This document shows, in pieces, positions 1 through 11,060 of a stretch of DNA of 64,000 nucleotides. The position numbers were made by a program, and so were the translations under genes. Positions within the stretch are counted from its first letter, which is position 1. Every line of letters begins with the position of its first letter. Source of the DNA: Letharia columbiana (lineage: Eukaryota > Ascomycota > Lecanoromycetes > Lecanorales > Parmeliaceae); contig NW_023501063.1 in NCBI RefSeq assembly GCF_014066305.1, positions 62,001 to 126,000 on the forward strand, read 5' to 3'. The notes beneath the pieces were generated by a model that had not been told where the DNA came from, made no database searches, and was given only the letters and a program-made list of their open reading frames with translations.

Positions 1-2520
1 GCCTTAAATACTTTAGTTATCTTCCTCTCTATTTAAGATTAAATCCTTTATAGTAATAAGAGATAAGTTTTATTATAGCCGATAGTATTTTTAGACTAAT
101 ATTATACTAAGTAGTAGTATATTATTTATAAGATAATTACCGCCTAATAGAGCTATCTTATACTCTTATAATTATTACCCTATATCGATCTAATAATCCT
201 CGCTAATATATTAATACTTTTAATAGCTTTAGACCGAATCTTCTTATTATAGTAGCTCTATAGAAGTTTAGAGTTAATTTTAACTCCTAGATAGCGGATA
301 AAGCGTCTCGCCTTAATATATTATCTCTCGTTGAGTTATAAAGAATAGTTTAAGCTAAATCTCTATTTTCTACTAAGATACAGTAGTTGATATTTACTAG
401 AATTAAACTTCAATTTATATTATAACGCTCACTTTATATAAACTTCGTTATGGATTTTACGAAGTGCGTTATAGTTTTCCTCGATAAAGTCTTTTATTAT
501 TAGAAGGCTTATATTATCTATAAAGCCGATAACTATCGTTTTTAAGTTAACGCGATTATTATATTTATTAATAAGATCTAAGTTATAGAAGAGATAAAGT
601 ATAGGCGATAGCGATGATTCTTAAAGAATTCTAATTACTATAGAAGTCTTTAATATAGAGTATTCGCTTATTTTTTAATACTATTATTCTATTAAATAAG
701 AACGATTCTATTTAGTTAACTACTCTTATATTAATTTTTCGCTTTCGAAGATTATAAAGTAGTTGAGGATAAGAGACTTTATTATATATATCTAAAACGT
801 CTAATAGTAATATCGTAGCTACTTTATTAGAGTTTTAGGCTTAATATATCCTTTCTAGAAGATAGTAAATACCGTATTTATATAACCGTAATCTACGGCC
901 TTTTATATATATGATCGATAGAAGTCTATATATCTTTATAAGATACGCTATTCTTCTAATAAGAATAAACTCTATTATTTTTTCTATAATATTAAGTAGA
1001 GCTATTAGCCGGTATTCTTTAGAAATTAAGTAGTTCTTACTTAGCTTCGAAAGGATAATTATTATTAATATTTTAAAGTGCTCTAGATAGTAGTCGTTTA
1101 TTATATATATATTGAATATTCTATATAGATAAGAGAGTAATGGCTCTAAAATCTCCTTAAGAATTAGATTAAGAATGTATCTCCCCGATACTCTCTTTGA
1201 CGGTGTCTGCGTTATGGCCTTTCTTATCTTATTTATAATAATCGTGCTTATTAGATAGGCTTATAGATACGCCGTATCAACGTTAATATTATCTAAATCC
1301 GCCTGTATTAGTAGTGAAAAGAACGTTCTTATAAGAAGATCTACCTTCGAGCTTAATTTGTTATATTCTTATTTATCTTTATTAAATAGTAGAGGGAGAT
1401 ATATCTATATTATAAGTTATTTTTTAACTTACTTAGTCTTTTTCTATATTATTTATAGCGACTTATACGCCTCTGCTATAAACTCTCTAAATACCTTTCT
1501 AATAGTTCTCTTAATTAGGTTATTTTTGAAGTTCTTAATAACTTTATACTTATCTTATACTTTCTTTAAAAACGTCGTTCTCTAGCTTCTTTTTAGCGAT
1601 TTATAACGTCTTTATACTTTCTTATATTTTAATATAAATTTTAATCTAGATTATAGTAATAATTTAATAATCGAAGCGAACTTCTCTATAGTCGCTTAGA
1701 TAGAGTTAATAATGGTTGCTACTTAATAATCGATACTATCGTTAATAAGGGTTTTATTATTTTCCTAGAAATTAATTAGATACTCTTTCGATGCTATAGC
1801 TTTAGCGAGTATCTCTCTTAGAACCTCGGCGTCTAGTTTGTTAAAGTTTCGACGTGTTATTAATGCTAACTCTATTACGGCCAGCTTAAGCTTTATAAGA
1901 ATTAAAAGATAATTAGATTCGCTTTCGAAATTATTTTCGATATTATAGTTAATAATATTTGTTATTAATATTAAAGTAGCGAATAGTAGATCTATTATTA
2001 TTTGACAGTTTTCTTTATATATTATTATTTCTATTGATAATGTTTATTTTATAGCGAATTCTTTTTACTATAAGTATTAGTTCTTCTACTCTCTCATCGA
2101 TATAAGTATTTAGTTCTTTTTATATTGTATAGTAAAGATTGAAGTCGTCTAGTATAATCTGTTCGTTATTCTTAGACTTTATAAGCGTCTTATATAATTC
2201 GTTAAGTTTATTTGTTTATTAATCGCCGAGGTTATAGATATTATATATACGTATAATTCTATTATTTTCGAATTTAATGTTAAGAGTGCAGAGGTCTAGT
2301 AAGTAATATAATAAGTACTATTGCTTTAGTAATATTCTCTTATTAATATAGAAGTATATTCGTATATTGTTATAATAGGGGTAGATTAAATTAAATCTAT
2401 TCTTTAGAGAATAATATAATATATTTATATTAGTATTTCTTTAGGGCTTCTAAATTGCTACTATATCGATATTATAGATCTTTTTATTATCGAAGAGTTC
2501 TACTATAATCGTTTTAGATT
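1..2520 (-). pseudogene. LINE ORF2 remnant (endonuclease + reverse transcriptase)
   Basis: The minus strand from about 2467 reads D-I-V-A-I, then stop, K, P, stop, R-N-T, matching the endonuclease block DIxAIQEPW with Q and W codons turned into stops; about 25 codons on follows a stretch ending in N-R-F-N-L-I-Y-P and then Y-I-N-K-R-I, also typical of this domain. At 632-618 the codons are R-I-L-stop-E, which is GIPQG after G-to-A/C-to-T changes, followed by S-S-L-S-P-I-L-Y-L-F-Y-N. At 524-513 F-I-D-N stands for the catalytic F-x-D-D. No functional product is possible. The RNase H end, if present, lies beyond the window. Confidence 0.75.
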
Positions 2521-4390
2521 TTCTTATATTATATTATAGTATTAATAGCTGACTAAGGTGTGCTATTATTTCTCGATATTATTATTAGTATTGCTTACTC
2601 GCTTCGCCTAGTTTATAGAGTTCGTATTCTCTTTCTAAGTATTCTTCTTTTCTTAGTTGTCGATGAATCGGATATGTCTCTTTTATTCCTATTAATGAAG
2701 ATCGTAATTCTCTTATTATCACTCTTTTAACTTAGAGGCTATCTATTATTCTCGAGGTTATTAATTTCCTCTATCGCTATATCATTTTTATATTATTTAG
2801 CTTTATTTACTACTTTGAAGGGCGATCTATTTCTAGATAAGACCCTTATTAATAATGTGAAAGTATATCTTCTTTTACTCGGCTGAAGATTTGATATAAT
2901 AGTTCTTTCGAGATTCGGCCCTCTAATTTCTCTCTTGCTAACTATTCTATCTTTATCCGCTAGCCCACCGCGCGTAGATATTAATCTCGAGAAAAATTCC
3001 TTATTTCGCCTATAATTAGACGTATTCTAAAAGTAGTTACTTAATTAATCGCTTATTTAATGGCTAGCTGATATCTTCTTCGTTATTATAAATCGTAAAG
3101 AAGTCTATTATCTCGCCATTCTTATTCTTACTATCTCCCTCTTCTTTACTATATATATCTTATTCTAAGCCTTATATAGTCTCTTATAAATCAAATATTT
3201 ACGAGTATCGGCCATATAATCTTTATGATAATACTTTTTAAGCATTTCCCATATACTAAGTAATTCTTTTTAGAGTATATAGTCGATAGATAATTATATT
3301 TTCAGTATACGAAGTATTACTTTAATTTATACTGCTTATTATAGACATAATAGCTATATAGTTTTAAATCGATAACTAGGCCTTCTTTTAGTACTCTATT
3401 TTCTTTCTTTAAGGATATTAATTTAATAATTAATAAACTCTTATTATAACTTTCTTTATTCGCGTCGAATTAGCTTAGTTATACTATATTAAGACTTAGC
3501 GTATTAATATTCTTATTTTAAACCCTTTTAATTGCCGTAGTTATATCTTTAATATTAAATATATTGATTTTTACTTTATAGAGTAGAAGGCTATATATTT
3601 TAGTAATTACTCTCGCGTTATTACTTATCTTTAGAGTCTAATCCTTGCTTTTTCTTAGTCTATTCGCCTTCTTCTTATTTATAGTTATAATATATATATC
3701 GCTACTCGCTAGCCTCCTAGCTATTCTAATAGATTTTCTTATAGTATTTATACTCTTTTATATATTTATTAATTATTATAATTATCTCGCTCGATATCTT
3801 CCCTCTAATGCTTTACTTACTATCTTATCTTATAACTTTATAATAATCTCGTTTAGCTTATTATATGATACTTGACCTTATTTCGATATTACTAATAATA
3901 TAATAGAAATTCCTTTTATAATAAAGGAGAATATCGAGAATCGGCCTAGTACGCTGGCGTAGCTAATTGTTGATATATTGCTTTTTAGGCTAGCTATCTA
4001 ATACTTAATATGCGTAATCTTTTCCTTTATATTGCTATCTTGATTACTTAAGTTAATAGCTAGTTTATATACTTCGTTTAAGACTATCTAGATTTTAAAT
4101 TTATTATTTATCTTTTTTTATAAATACTATCGCCGCCCTAAGAGTAGTAGCTACTTCGTTTATTAGTGGTTTTTAGTCTTCATCTATTATTTTCAGTATA
4201 GTATTCATTAATAACTTCAGTATAAATGCGTGCTCCTTAAAATTATAGCTACTATGGTTTTATTAGGGTTAGCTGGCCTTATTCGATATGATTATAGGGG
4301 TATAGGCGTCCCCTAAAGCCAATTAAAGAGGTACTGGCCTTACTAAGTACTTTGAATATATATATCTACTTTCTATAGCTCAATAATATA
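1..4390 (-). mobile_element. RIP-degraded non-LTR (LINE, Tad-like) retrotransposon region
   Basis: Very AT-rich block, dense in TpA and with stops in every frame, ending abruptly near 4390 where ordinary GC content and coding sequence start; it continues off the left edge. Read on the minus strand, two LINE landmarks survive: an AP-type endonuclease motif around 2467-2441 and a reverse-transcriptase motif around 632-513. Their order (endonuclease upstream of RT on the minus strand) is that of a Tad1/I-clade element. The codon damage is C-to-T in CpA context (CAA to TAA, GGA to AGA or GAA on the complementary strand), as RIP produces. The 2.5-4.4 kb part would hold ORF1/gag, but I could not recognise a domain there. 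Clade assignment is inference; LINE nature is well supported. Confidence 0.8.
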
Positions 4391-4583
4391 GCATGAGCGT
4401 TGTGCGAAAGTTTTTATCGAGGGGAGAGTTCGAGTAGAAGATCAAGATGCCAAGGCACTTGGCCCACTTTGGTATCGCCCGAAAATGTAGAATCAACCTC
4501 ATTCTCCGACCCTGCACATCTTTCTTCTCCGTACGCCATTCCATGCTATCGGTTCCTTGCTATGAAAGGAACTAGGCGTATTC

Positions 4584-5927
4584 TTATTGATGCTCTGTTG
4601 GTGGGTATGACCGGCTTTCTTGTGGATAGGCTGGAGTGTATCCGAAGGGGCTGCAATAGAAGAGTGGTTAGAACGAACGCCGGAGATTGCTTAATAGGAT
4701 ACTCACATCGGCGGATACTCTCCTGGAAATGGCGGCTGATCTCCGTGATTCATGATTGGAGTGTAGTCAAGCGGGCTGTTTCGCAAGAAATGTCAGTGCC
4801 AACCTGGGAAGTCGCCTAACGAGTTACTCACATGGGTGGGTACTCCGAAAGGGACGACTGGTACTCTTGCGACATAGCTGGAACATAGTTGACTGGGCTG
4901 AATTGTATGAGTCGTCAGTGCTAGCCTTGGAAGAATGTCCAAGGAGGACTCACGTGGACGTGTAGGCTGCTGCTGGATGGGACCCCTGATTCCCCCAAAG
5001 GCATGACAGGAGCGTAACTGGACGCGCTTCAATTCAGGAACCACATGTCAGCCATGGTCGTGGATTTTCTCCACCAAATACTTACATGGTTGGTGGAGCA
5101 TATACAGTGGCATCAGGCCTTCCTGGTAAATGTTTCTTAATGTGCTTGGGGTCCAAGCGATCATACCAATTCGCTCCCTTAGGGTTCCCATATCTTTTCA
5201 CACATCCAATGAAGTGACTCTTGACGTGATCGATTTTTGAAAAGGTTCCGCCGCCACAGACAGCACAGAGATGGTTTCCTCGTCTCGCTGGGGAGACTCT
5301 CACCGAGGACACGAACTTGACAATTACTTGACCCCACGAGAGCTTTGAGGGGATTGCAACACCACTCCATGCTTCAAGGCTGTCACGAAACCTGTCACAG
5401 CGCGCTTTGTCTCTCATTTCCCCTTTGCAAAGTGGTTTAAGGCTGGTATGACCATTCCACCTCAGTGCGTCTGGATTACCATCCTTGGTTATGCAGTGTG
5501 GGAAACGTTCTTTTACATTGTTGCGTGCAGCTAGTTTGTTGTCATACCGTGGGCAGTGATACGGTGAGTCTGTGTTTCGAATGTTCCTCACGGGAGACAG
5601 CTTTTCAGGTGAGTAAACACCACAAAACGTGGTATAAGTATCGTTGTCGACCAGATTTGGGTTATTTTGCATGGAGACAGGTTCTGCTCCAGGTTGCATC
5701 TCACCGGAATATTGCTGTTGCTCATGTTGAAGTTCCGTGTAATTTGACTCTGTGTAGGGCAAATGAGCATCCATCTCGATTTCATTCATAACATCTTCGA
5801 ACGCTTGACCGAGCGTTTGGTATTCAGCTTGCTGAGTGATGTCATAGTCCAGATCTTCTTGTATGCTGAAGTCACAGAAGTTGGGGGAAACATCGTGAGC
5901 TGCCAGAGGCAAGGATCCCCAGTCCAT
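4584..5927 (-). CDS. C2H2 zinc-finger protein with tandemly duplicated 3' exons
   Basis: Exon 1 (about 5927-5086) encodes an acidic, Gln-rich N-terminus and a C2H2-like finger near its end (HLCAVCGG, then H-x4-H in KSHFIGC), so probably a DNA-binding nuclear protein. The frame stays open upstream to about 6092 but has no ATG before M at 5927, so the start is uncertain and a short upstream exon is possible. After a donor at 5085, four more exons follow: 5026-4954, 4897-4832, 4775-4707 and 4650-4584, separated by introns 5085-5027 (59 nt) and then three of exactly 56 nt. Exons 3-5 join in phase and read as related proline/tyrosine-rich units (IP-x2-Y-x-P core), ending EHQ-stop. Exon 2 is 73 nt, not a multiple of 3: including it shifts frame and reaches TGA at 4769-4767, while skipping it keeps frame. 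It contains a run of five G, so an indel is also possible. Partner gene 6240-7455 is divergent and shares the short upstream region. Confidence 0.6.
4651..5026 (-). repeat. Tandem exon-intron repeat units (~122-125 bp)
   Basis: Three consecutive units on the minus strand, each a 66-73 nt proline-rich exon followed by a 56-nt intron starting GTGAGT; two of the introns share the branch-site string GCACTGAC at the same offset. The exons share a Y-x-P-x-M core and two end in Y-P-P just before the donor. Units have diverged substantially at DNA level but keep exon and intron lengths, so the duplication unit was exon plus intron. Confidence 0.6.
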
Positions 5928-6239
5928 AACTCCTAATCTTTGGTTAGCATACACAGTTTCATGCTCAAAGCTAGAGACTGACTCTTCTATGTGAGGATGA
6001 CTTCGGACGGGGGATTGAGTCTGCGCTTCTTGGATGTTCCATGGAAGACAATGTGTTCGAAATGAGTCCTCAGTCTGAGTGTTGTTCTTGTTTTCGAACT
6101 ATCCTCGATGCCGTTAGCGTCCTTTTGCGGTGTGTCTTCTCAACATTGTCAGTCGCCTCATTTTCATAGACATCCTCCACTTCCTCATTTTCTCTTCGCA
6201 TTATCACAAGTTGTCCAATCTGACACTATCTCTACGTCA

Positions 6240-7455
6240 ATGGCCCTAAACACACCGCCTCTACAGCGACCGGCATACCTTCAAGGCGTAACTCTGGCGA
6301 ACTTGGTCGATTACAAAACTAAATGTGCCTTCCACATCTTTGAGCATGGGAGGCTCTCAGCTGCACCTTGTAACTTGGTAGGTATATCTTGAACCTAAAG
6401 TTTCTATTCAGTGTCGCGATCAGGGTACTTCCAGGCCACCAAATATACTAAGTCTCTCATTTCCTATAGTGTGTTGAGAATAATGTAGACTGCATCGTTG
6501 CGAAAAGACGAGCAAGCAGATGCATGCGATGTGCATACATTGATACGAGAATCTTGGAATGCCAAGCTGAGGGAGTGAAGTAAGTCGATTCCATCAGCTA
6601 TAGTCCTCTTAATTTGCTAATTCGGTGGATAGCAGCGGATTTTATGGGACCAGGGACTTTTCACAAACCACGATCCCGCTTCAAACAGTTAGTGCAACGC
6701 ACCAATCCACAGAAGTCGATACGTCAACATCCTCTCTACCTATTCAAGGATCAGCCGCGACACTAGAATCCAAGGCAACCATGGCACGGCCTGATGCCCA
6801 GGTCGCTCGCCAGTCCGTCTTTCCAGTCAAAGCCAACTCGACCACCCACGAGGCTGTCCACCCCCAAAGCAATACCGACCACGGTGCTCCTACCAAGCGA
6901 AAGCGCAAGCGTCGTGTTTCTGATCCCGCCGATGCTATGAAGATTGCAGCAAAGCGTCGTCGCGGGGTTACATGTGCTACTACAGTGACTGAACATCCTT
7001 ACGCTCCCACTGCTCCAAGGGTGACTGAGCATCACGGTGCTCCCACTACTCCTAAGGCAGCTCCCACTGCTCCTAAGGCAACTAGCCGTTCGTCTAAACC
7101 TACCAGTAAAGCCGTCATTAAGCAAGACATTCCAAACATCCGATACATTCCCGCTGGAAGTACCGATTAGTGAGGCACCCTTTCAACTACGCCGCTATTT
7201 CCACGCTTACGATCTACAGTGACCTAGCGATTAGGACCGAGGATCCCCCCGCCTGGGCTCAATGGGCTACTGATCTGGTAAGTGCACACAGCAAACAATG
7301 GATATTGTCACAAAGCTGACCGTGCTCAGCGCAAGGAGATCCGTGCTCTTCGTCACCTTCCAGATGTCGGCCCTTACACGCTTGGTATCATTGCAATGAT
7401 GACCGAGGACGGAGTATGGCCTACGGACTCCGAAATCGGTCTAGGTGGAGAGTAA
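6240..7455 (+). CDS. Small nuclear protein with Zn2Cys6-like cysteine cluster
   Basis: Five exons by splice signals and frame: 6240-6377, 6470-6579, 6633-7169, 7220-7277, 7330-7455; introns of 92, 53, 50 and 52 nt; 322 residues. Joining exons 1 and 2 assembles a cluster C44-x2-C47-x6-C54-x9-C64-x2-C67-x9-C77, close to the fungal Zn(II)2Cys6 pattern although the last spacing is longer than usual. A basic KRKRKRR run (exon 3) is a likely nuclear localisation signal, followed by Pro/Thr/Ala-rich repeats (T-A-P-K-A/T-T-P-K type). The C-terminal exons encode a charged, Trp-containing tail (WAQWATDL, GPYTLGIIAMM). No known fungal_trans domain is present and the protein is far shorter than typical Zn2Cys6 regulators. 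An in-frame ATG at 6108 is an alternative start. Function unknown; may be a DNA-binding or chromatin protein. Confidence 0.6.
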
Positions 7456-8042
7456 TACGGGGATGGATACATGTGCAGGGAGGAATGATGCATGGTTGTT
7501 GATGGACTTCCCGCGAATTTGTCAAAGAGTGTGTTTTTGTCATCGAAAAATGGTGTGAGAATTGGTTTATGTGTCAGAGGAGGTGCGTGTAGGGCGGTAG
7601 TATCACGAACAGACTTGACATAGGAGTCATCGCTGTCCGTAGAATCATTCCTTCTGCTGGAATATCCCTCAGACTTCCTGTTGGTTCCCTTGCTGCTTGC
7701 TTGTCCCCATTCGACGATATACGGGTGCACCGCCTCTCAACCCCCGAGGATCTACCCAGTTCTCTCCCAGTCCCATCCATGTTCATTCTCAATCTGATGT
7801 CCATCCTCAAGCGTATCTACATTCTCCGGATCTATTCTTGGGCACACTGAGGACAACAAACCAACTCATGCCAGCGCTTGATGGGGTATCGAGCCACATA
7901 CCCAATCATGGAGCCTTCCATCATTTCCAAGCAGTGTCGTGAGACACAATCTCAGTCCCCATACAATGGCCTCTGTCTACGTCTCTCTACCCGATGCCAC
8001 GCAAAGGAGGCGGACCCCAGCCCACAATCGCTTCTTGCCATC
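7456..8042. other. Intergenic, convergent gene ends
   Basis: This 587-bp stretch lies between the 3' ends of the plus-strand Zn2Cys6-like gene and the minus-strand ankyrin gene. Open frames here are short, overlap on both strands and match nothing I recognise. No RNA gene or repeat seen. Confidence 0.5.
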
Positions 8043-9853
8043 TCAATTTTTGTTTTCAATAAAGGAATGGCTCAGTTTCAAAGCGTTCTCCAGCAGGTAC
8101 AGTATGGATCTTTCGTCGCTATACTCCTTTCCGCGGTCCGCTAGAGTCCGAGCTAGATCAAGTGGCGTCTGGCCCAGATTGTTTCTCATTTGGCATATGA
8201 TAGGTAGCTTGTCGGATTTGATATGTCGGAGGAGGATTGGAATCATACTTCGACGTCTCAAAACGACAGCGAGATGCAACACTGTATCTCCTATCAGGGT
8301 TTACAGAGTTCATCTGGGTAGCATCGAAGTCCAGAAGCAGCCGGACTATACGCTCATGAGGTTCTCGACCCTCTAGGATAGCGCCATGTAGCGCTGTGTC
8401 ACCAAAGCGATCTCGTCCGTAGATGTCTGCGCCGGCCTTCAACAGCATTTCGATGACGGCTGTGTTGGCAGCTCTGACAGCACAATGTAACACTGTATCC
8501 TCGTGTGAGTTTTGCTCGTCCACTGTGGTCCTGGTCATCGCGCCATGGTCGAGCAGAGTCTGGATTATCGGCTCCTGGCCCTGGTTGACGGCGACGTATA
8601 GAGCCGTATGTCCCTGCGCCTTCTTTTCCAACAACAGTTCTATTGCCCATTCTCTTTTGTTTTTTACGGCTGCGAGAAGCAAGCTATCCCCCCGGTAATC
8701 AGATGCTTCAACATTGGCCCCTCGCTCAAGTAGATAGCGTGCCACTGTCTGTAAATCTTGATAAATGGCAGCGTGTAGAGCTGTCGTTCCGAACCGGTCT
8801 CCAGCCTCCGTATTCGCTTTGGCATCGATCAATATAGTTACAATCGAGAGGATCAATTCTTGTTGTTCCGTTGGCCTCCCAGTCAGAGCTCGATGTAATG
8901 GCGTACTACCGTATTTGTCTCTAGCCGCAGTATCAGCACCGTGGTGCAGAAGCAGCTCGATCATCGGAATTGTGCCAAATTTTGACGCTATGTGCAGAGG
9001 CCTGTCGGACATGATACCTATACTCTCTAAACCAACACCCTTGCTGATGAGTAAACGGACTAAATTGAGGGCATTTTCTTTCACAGCAATATGCAAAGAA
9101 GTATAGAAAGGTGCAACATGGTCGAGTGGGATCAGCCCCTGCTCAAGCAAGGCCTCGTTGAGGGGGACAATGTCCAACACCGCGGCTCGATGGGTAATGA
9201 ACAAGTCTATGTATGCTGGAAAAGGCATTCGGCCACCGGCTTGGAAATCAAGAATTCGTTTTCGGAAATAGGAGAGCAGTCTCGAGTAGGCATTGACCTC
9301 TCGAATCTGCTCACCACTGAATTGTTTCGGATTTTCTGCAAAGAGGCGTCTGAGTAGCGTTTCTTGGCCCATCTCTGCTGCTGGATAATCGCCCATTCTC
9401 TCGTAGACTGAGACTAGGGTAGGCAGGACATCTTCACTTTGATACAGGTCCACACTCTCCATTGAGATGTTCCTATCAGAAGATACTCGACGAAACAGGT
9501 ATTCCGCGTCTCTGTATCGCCCATCGGCTTCATACTGCCGTGCCCAAGCCATGGTTTCTTGCACCACAGCGCTAAGAGTTACGTCCAAAAACCCGGCAAT
9601 TCGCACCATCGGGATCACTAGTACCGCAGCAGAGGGCATGAGTGTGATGTGGACAGCTGCCGCAGGTCTCCGAGGTCCTGCAAGCTAAGATCACTTGTCA
9701 GCGGGGTTGGAAGGGAAGTCAGCCATATGGTGTTCACTTACCAGCGGATCTCGCTTCTCCGAGGTCGAGCTTGAGGCGAAGTTGAGGGTGTCGTAGTTGG
9801 TAGGCTTGGTGAATTTCTTGGGCTAACATCGGGAATGGCCGAAGACTCTTCAT
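8043..9853 (-). CDS. Ankyrin-repeat protein (frame break near 3' end)
   Basis: Exon 1 is 9853-9742 (ATG, M-K-S-L-R-P-F), intron 9741-9678 (64 nt, GTAAGT/TTGCAG), exon 2 from 9677. The N-terminal ~170 residues look helical and TPR-like (YEADGRYRDAEYLFRR, VYERMGDYPAAE). Then about eight ankyrin repeats with the usual G-x-T-x-L-H-x-A cores (DKYGSTPLHRALTG, DRFGTTALHAAI, DRFGDTALHGAI). The main frame stops at 8158, but from about 8292 the next repeat (GDTVLHLAV and LGQTPLDLARTLADRG) continues in a different frame to a stop at 8043, so there is a one-base frame break around 8292 with no plausible intron there (only a 14-nt GT..AG would fit). Either sequence error or a recent mutation. Ankyrin stacks mediate protein binding; the partner is unknown. 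Confidence 0.7.
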
Positions 9854-10487
9854 GCTTCGTTCTCATGGCCGAACACACGTAACCATAATGTTGGCATCTT
9901 TCACACTTCGTTCCTGGCCAAGTCCTGTCTTCTGGCAGACACTATATCTCAGTCAGTGGGCCAACTGTCATGAAATGAGGGGACATCTGACTTTCTGTCT
10001 ATCCTTTCGGCACTGGTGGCATTTTCGGTATGCGATCTTTTTCTCCTTTGGCATATCCGCTGACTCGGCGTCTTCATGTTAAAAAAGGAGATTTCCTGCT
10101 CAAGTGGGATTGAGATGTCGTAAAGGAATTACAGCAGATGCGTAAGCCCGGAGGACTCGGATATAATGCATCAGAAGACATGAGGAGAAAGCAAATAGAT
10201 GGACGAAAGAGAGGCAGGAAGAAAGAAGAAAGACCAAGGGTGAAGACGATTGGTCATAATGAAAGTGGAATTCTGCGGGCTGCAACCCCACTTTCGCTCT
10301 CCATCTTCGCTCAACGTGCATGGTGGCGTTAGCAGGAAGGAGTACGAGTACGCTACGTTTAAACACCCGCTGCTCTCCATGCAGCCTTGTCGCTGGTATC
10401 CCGACTGATGGCGCGCCTCGAGCCAATCCCTGCCTTTCCACGCCCACCTTGCGCTTTCTTCCCCGAAACGCTATTGATAGGTAACGG
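9854..10487. other. Intergenic, upstream of ankyrin gene
   Basis: This stretch holds the promoter side of the minus-strand ankyrin gene. A purine-rich patch at about 10180-10245 (AGAAAG, GGAAGAAAG) is visible. No gene, RNA or recognised motif seen. Confidence 0.4.
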
Positions 10488-10967
10488 TCGCTGAGCTTCG
10501 CTCAGTACCTTCGCCCATCAAAATGGTTCCCATGCCTGGAATTTCAGCCCTGTGGTGCGTGTACCTTTCCTCACCTTCGCTCAAGTTTTTGGCGATTTCT
10601 GGGTCTCTCAGCGCCGTCTGCCATTCCACTGCGATTTATTCCCTCGTTTTACTAGCATACGATGGGTTGGATGTCGCGCGGTGTCCACATTGAGTAAAAG
10701 GCATGACCATGCATGGCAGTATTATATTCGCTGAGCTTCGCTCAGTACCTTCGCCCATCAAAATGGTTCCCATGCCTGGAATTTCAGCCCTGTGGTGCGT
10801 GTACCTTTCCTCACCTTCGCTCAATTCTTTGGCGATTTCTGGGTCTCTCAGCGCCGTCTGCCATTCCACTGCGATTTGTTCCCTCGTTTTACTGGCATAC
10901 GATGGGTTGGATGTCGCGCGGTGTCCACATTGAGTAAAAGGCATGACCATGCATGGCAGTATTATAT
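10488..10967 (+). repeat. 240-bp tandem direct duplication
   Basis: Two copies, 10488-10727 and 10728-10967, starting TCGCTGAGCTTCGCTCAG and ending GCAGTATTATAT. I count four mismatches in 240 bp. Two of them (10638 and 10654, against 10878 and 10894) are TpG in copy 2 and TpA in copy 1, the change RIP makes. Because 240 is a multiple of three, a minus-strand frame runs through both copies and is interrupted in copy 1 by one of these changes (CAA to TAA). The right copy abuts the 5' end of the next plus-strand gene and may overlap its promoter. Confidence 0.9.
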
Positions 10968-11060
10968 ACAGACTCTGCCATCCTTCCGCTCCTCTTCATC
11001 CCTTCAAATTCCTCTGGTTCTTGCTCGTACCTTCCTCGCAGTCTGAAAGAGCTCTGTGGA

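Noticed and set aside
8158..8292. A 14-nt GT..AG segment as an intron in the ankyrin gene
   Set aside because: Too short for any spliceosome in this lineage; a one-base frame break is simpler.
10636..10950. Minus-strand frame through the 240-bp repeat, with EWQTALRDPEIAKELSEGE reminding of an HMG-box helix
   Set aside because: The frame exists because the period is a multiple of three; the resemblance is too weak, key HMG aromatic residues are missing, and copy 1 has a stop.
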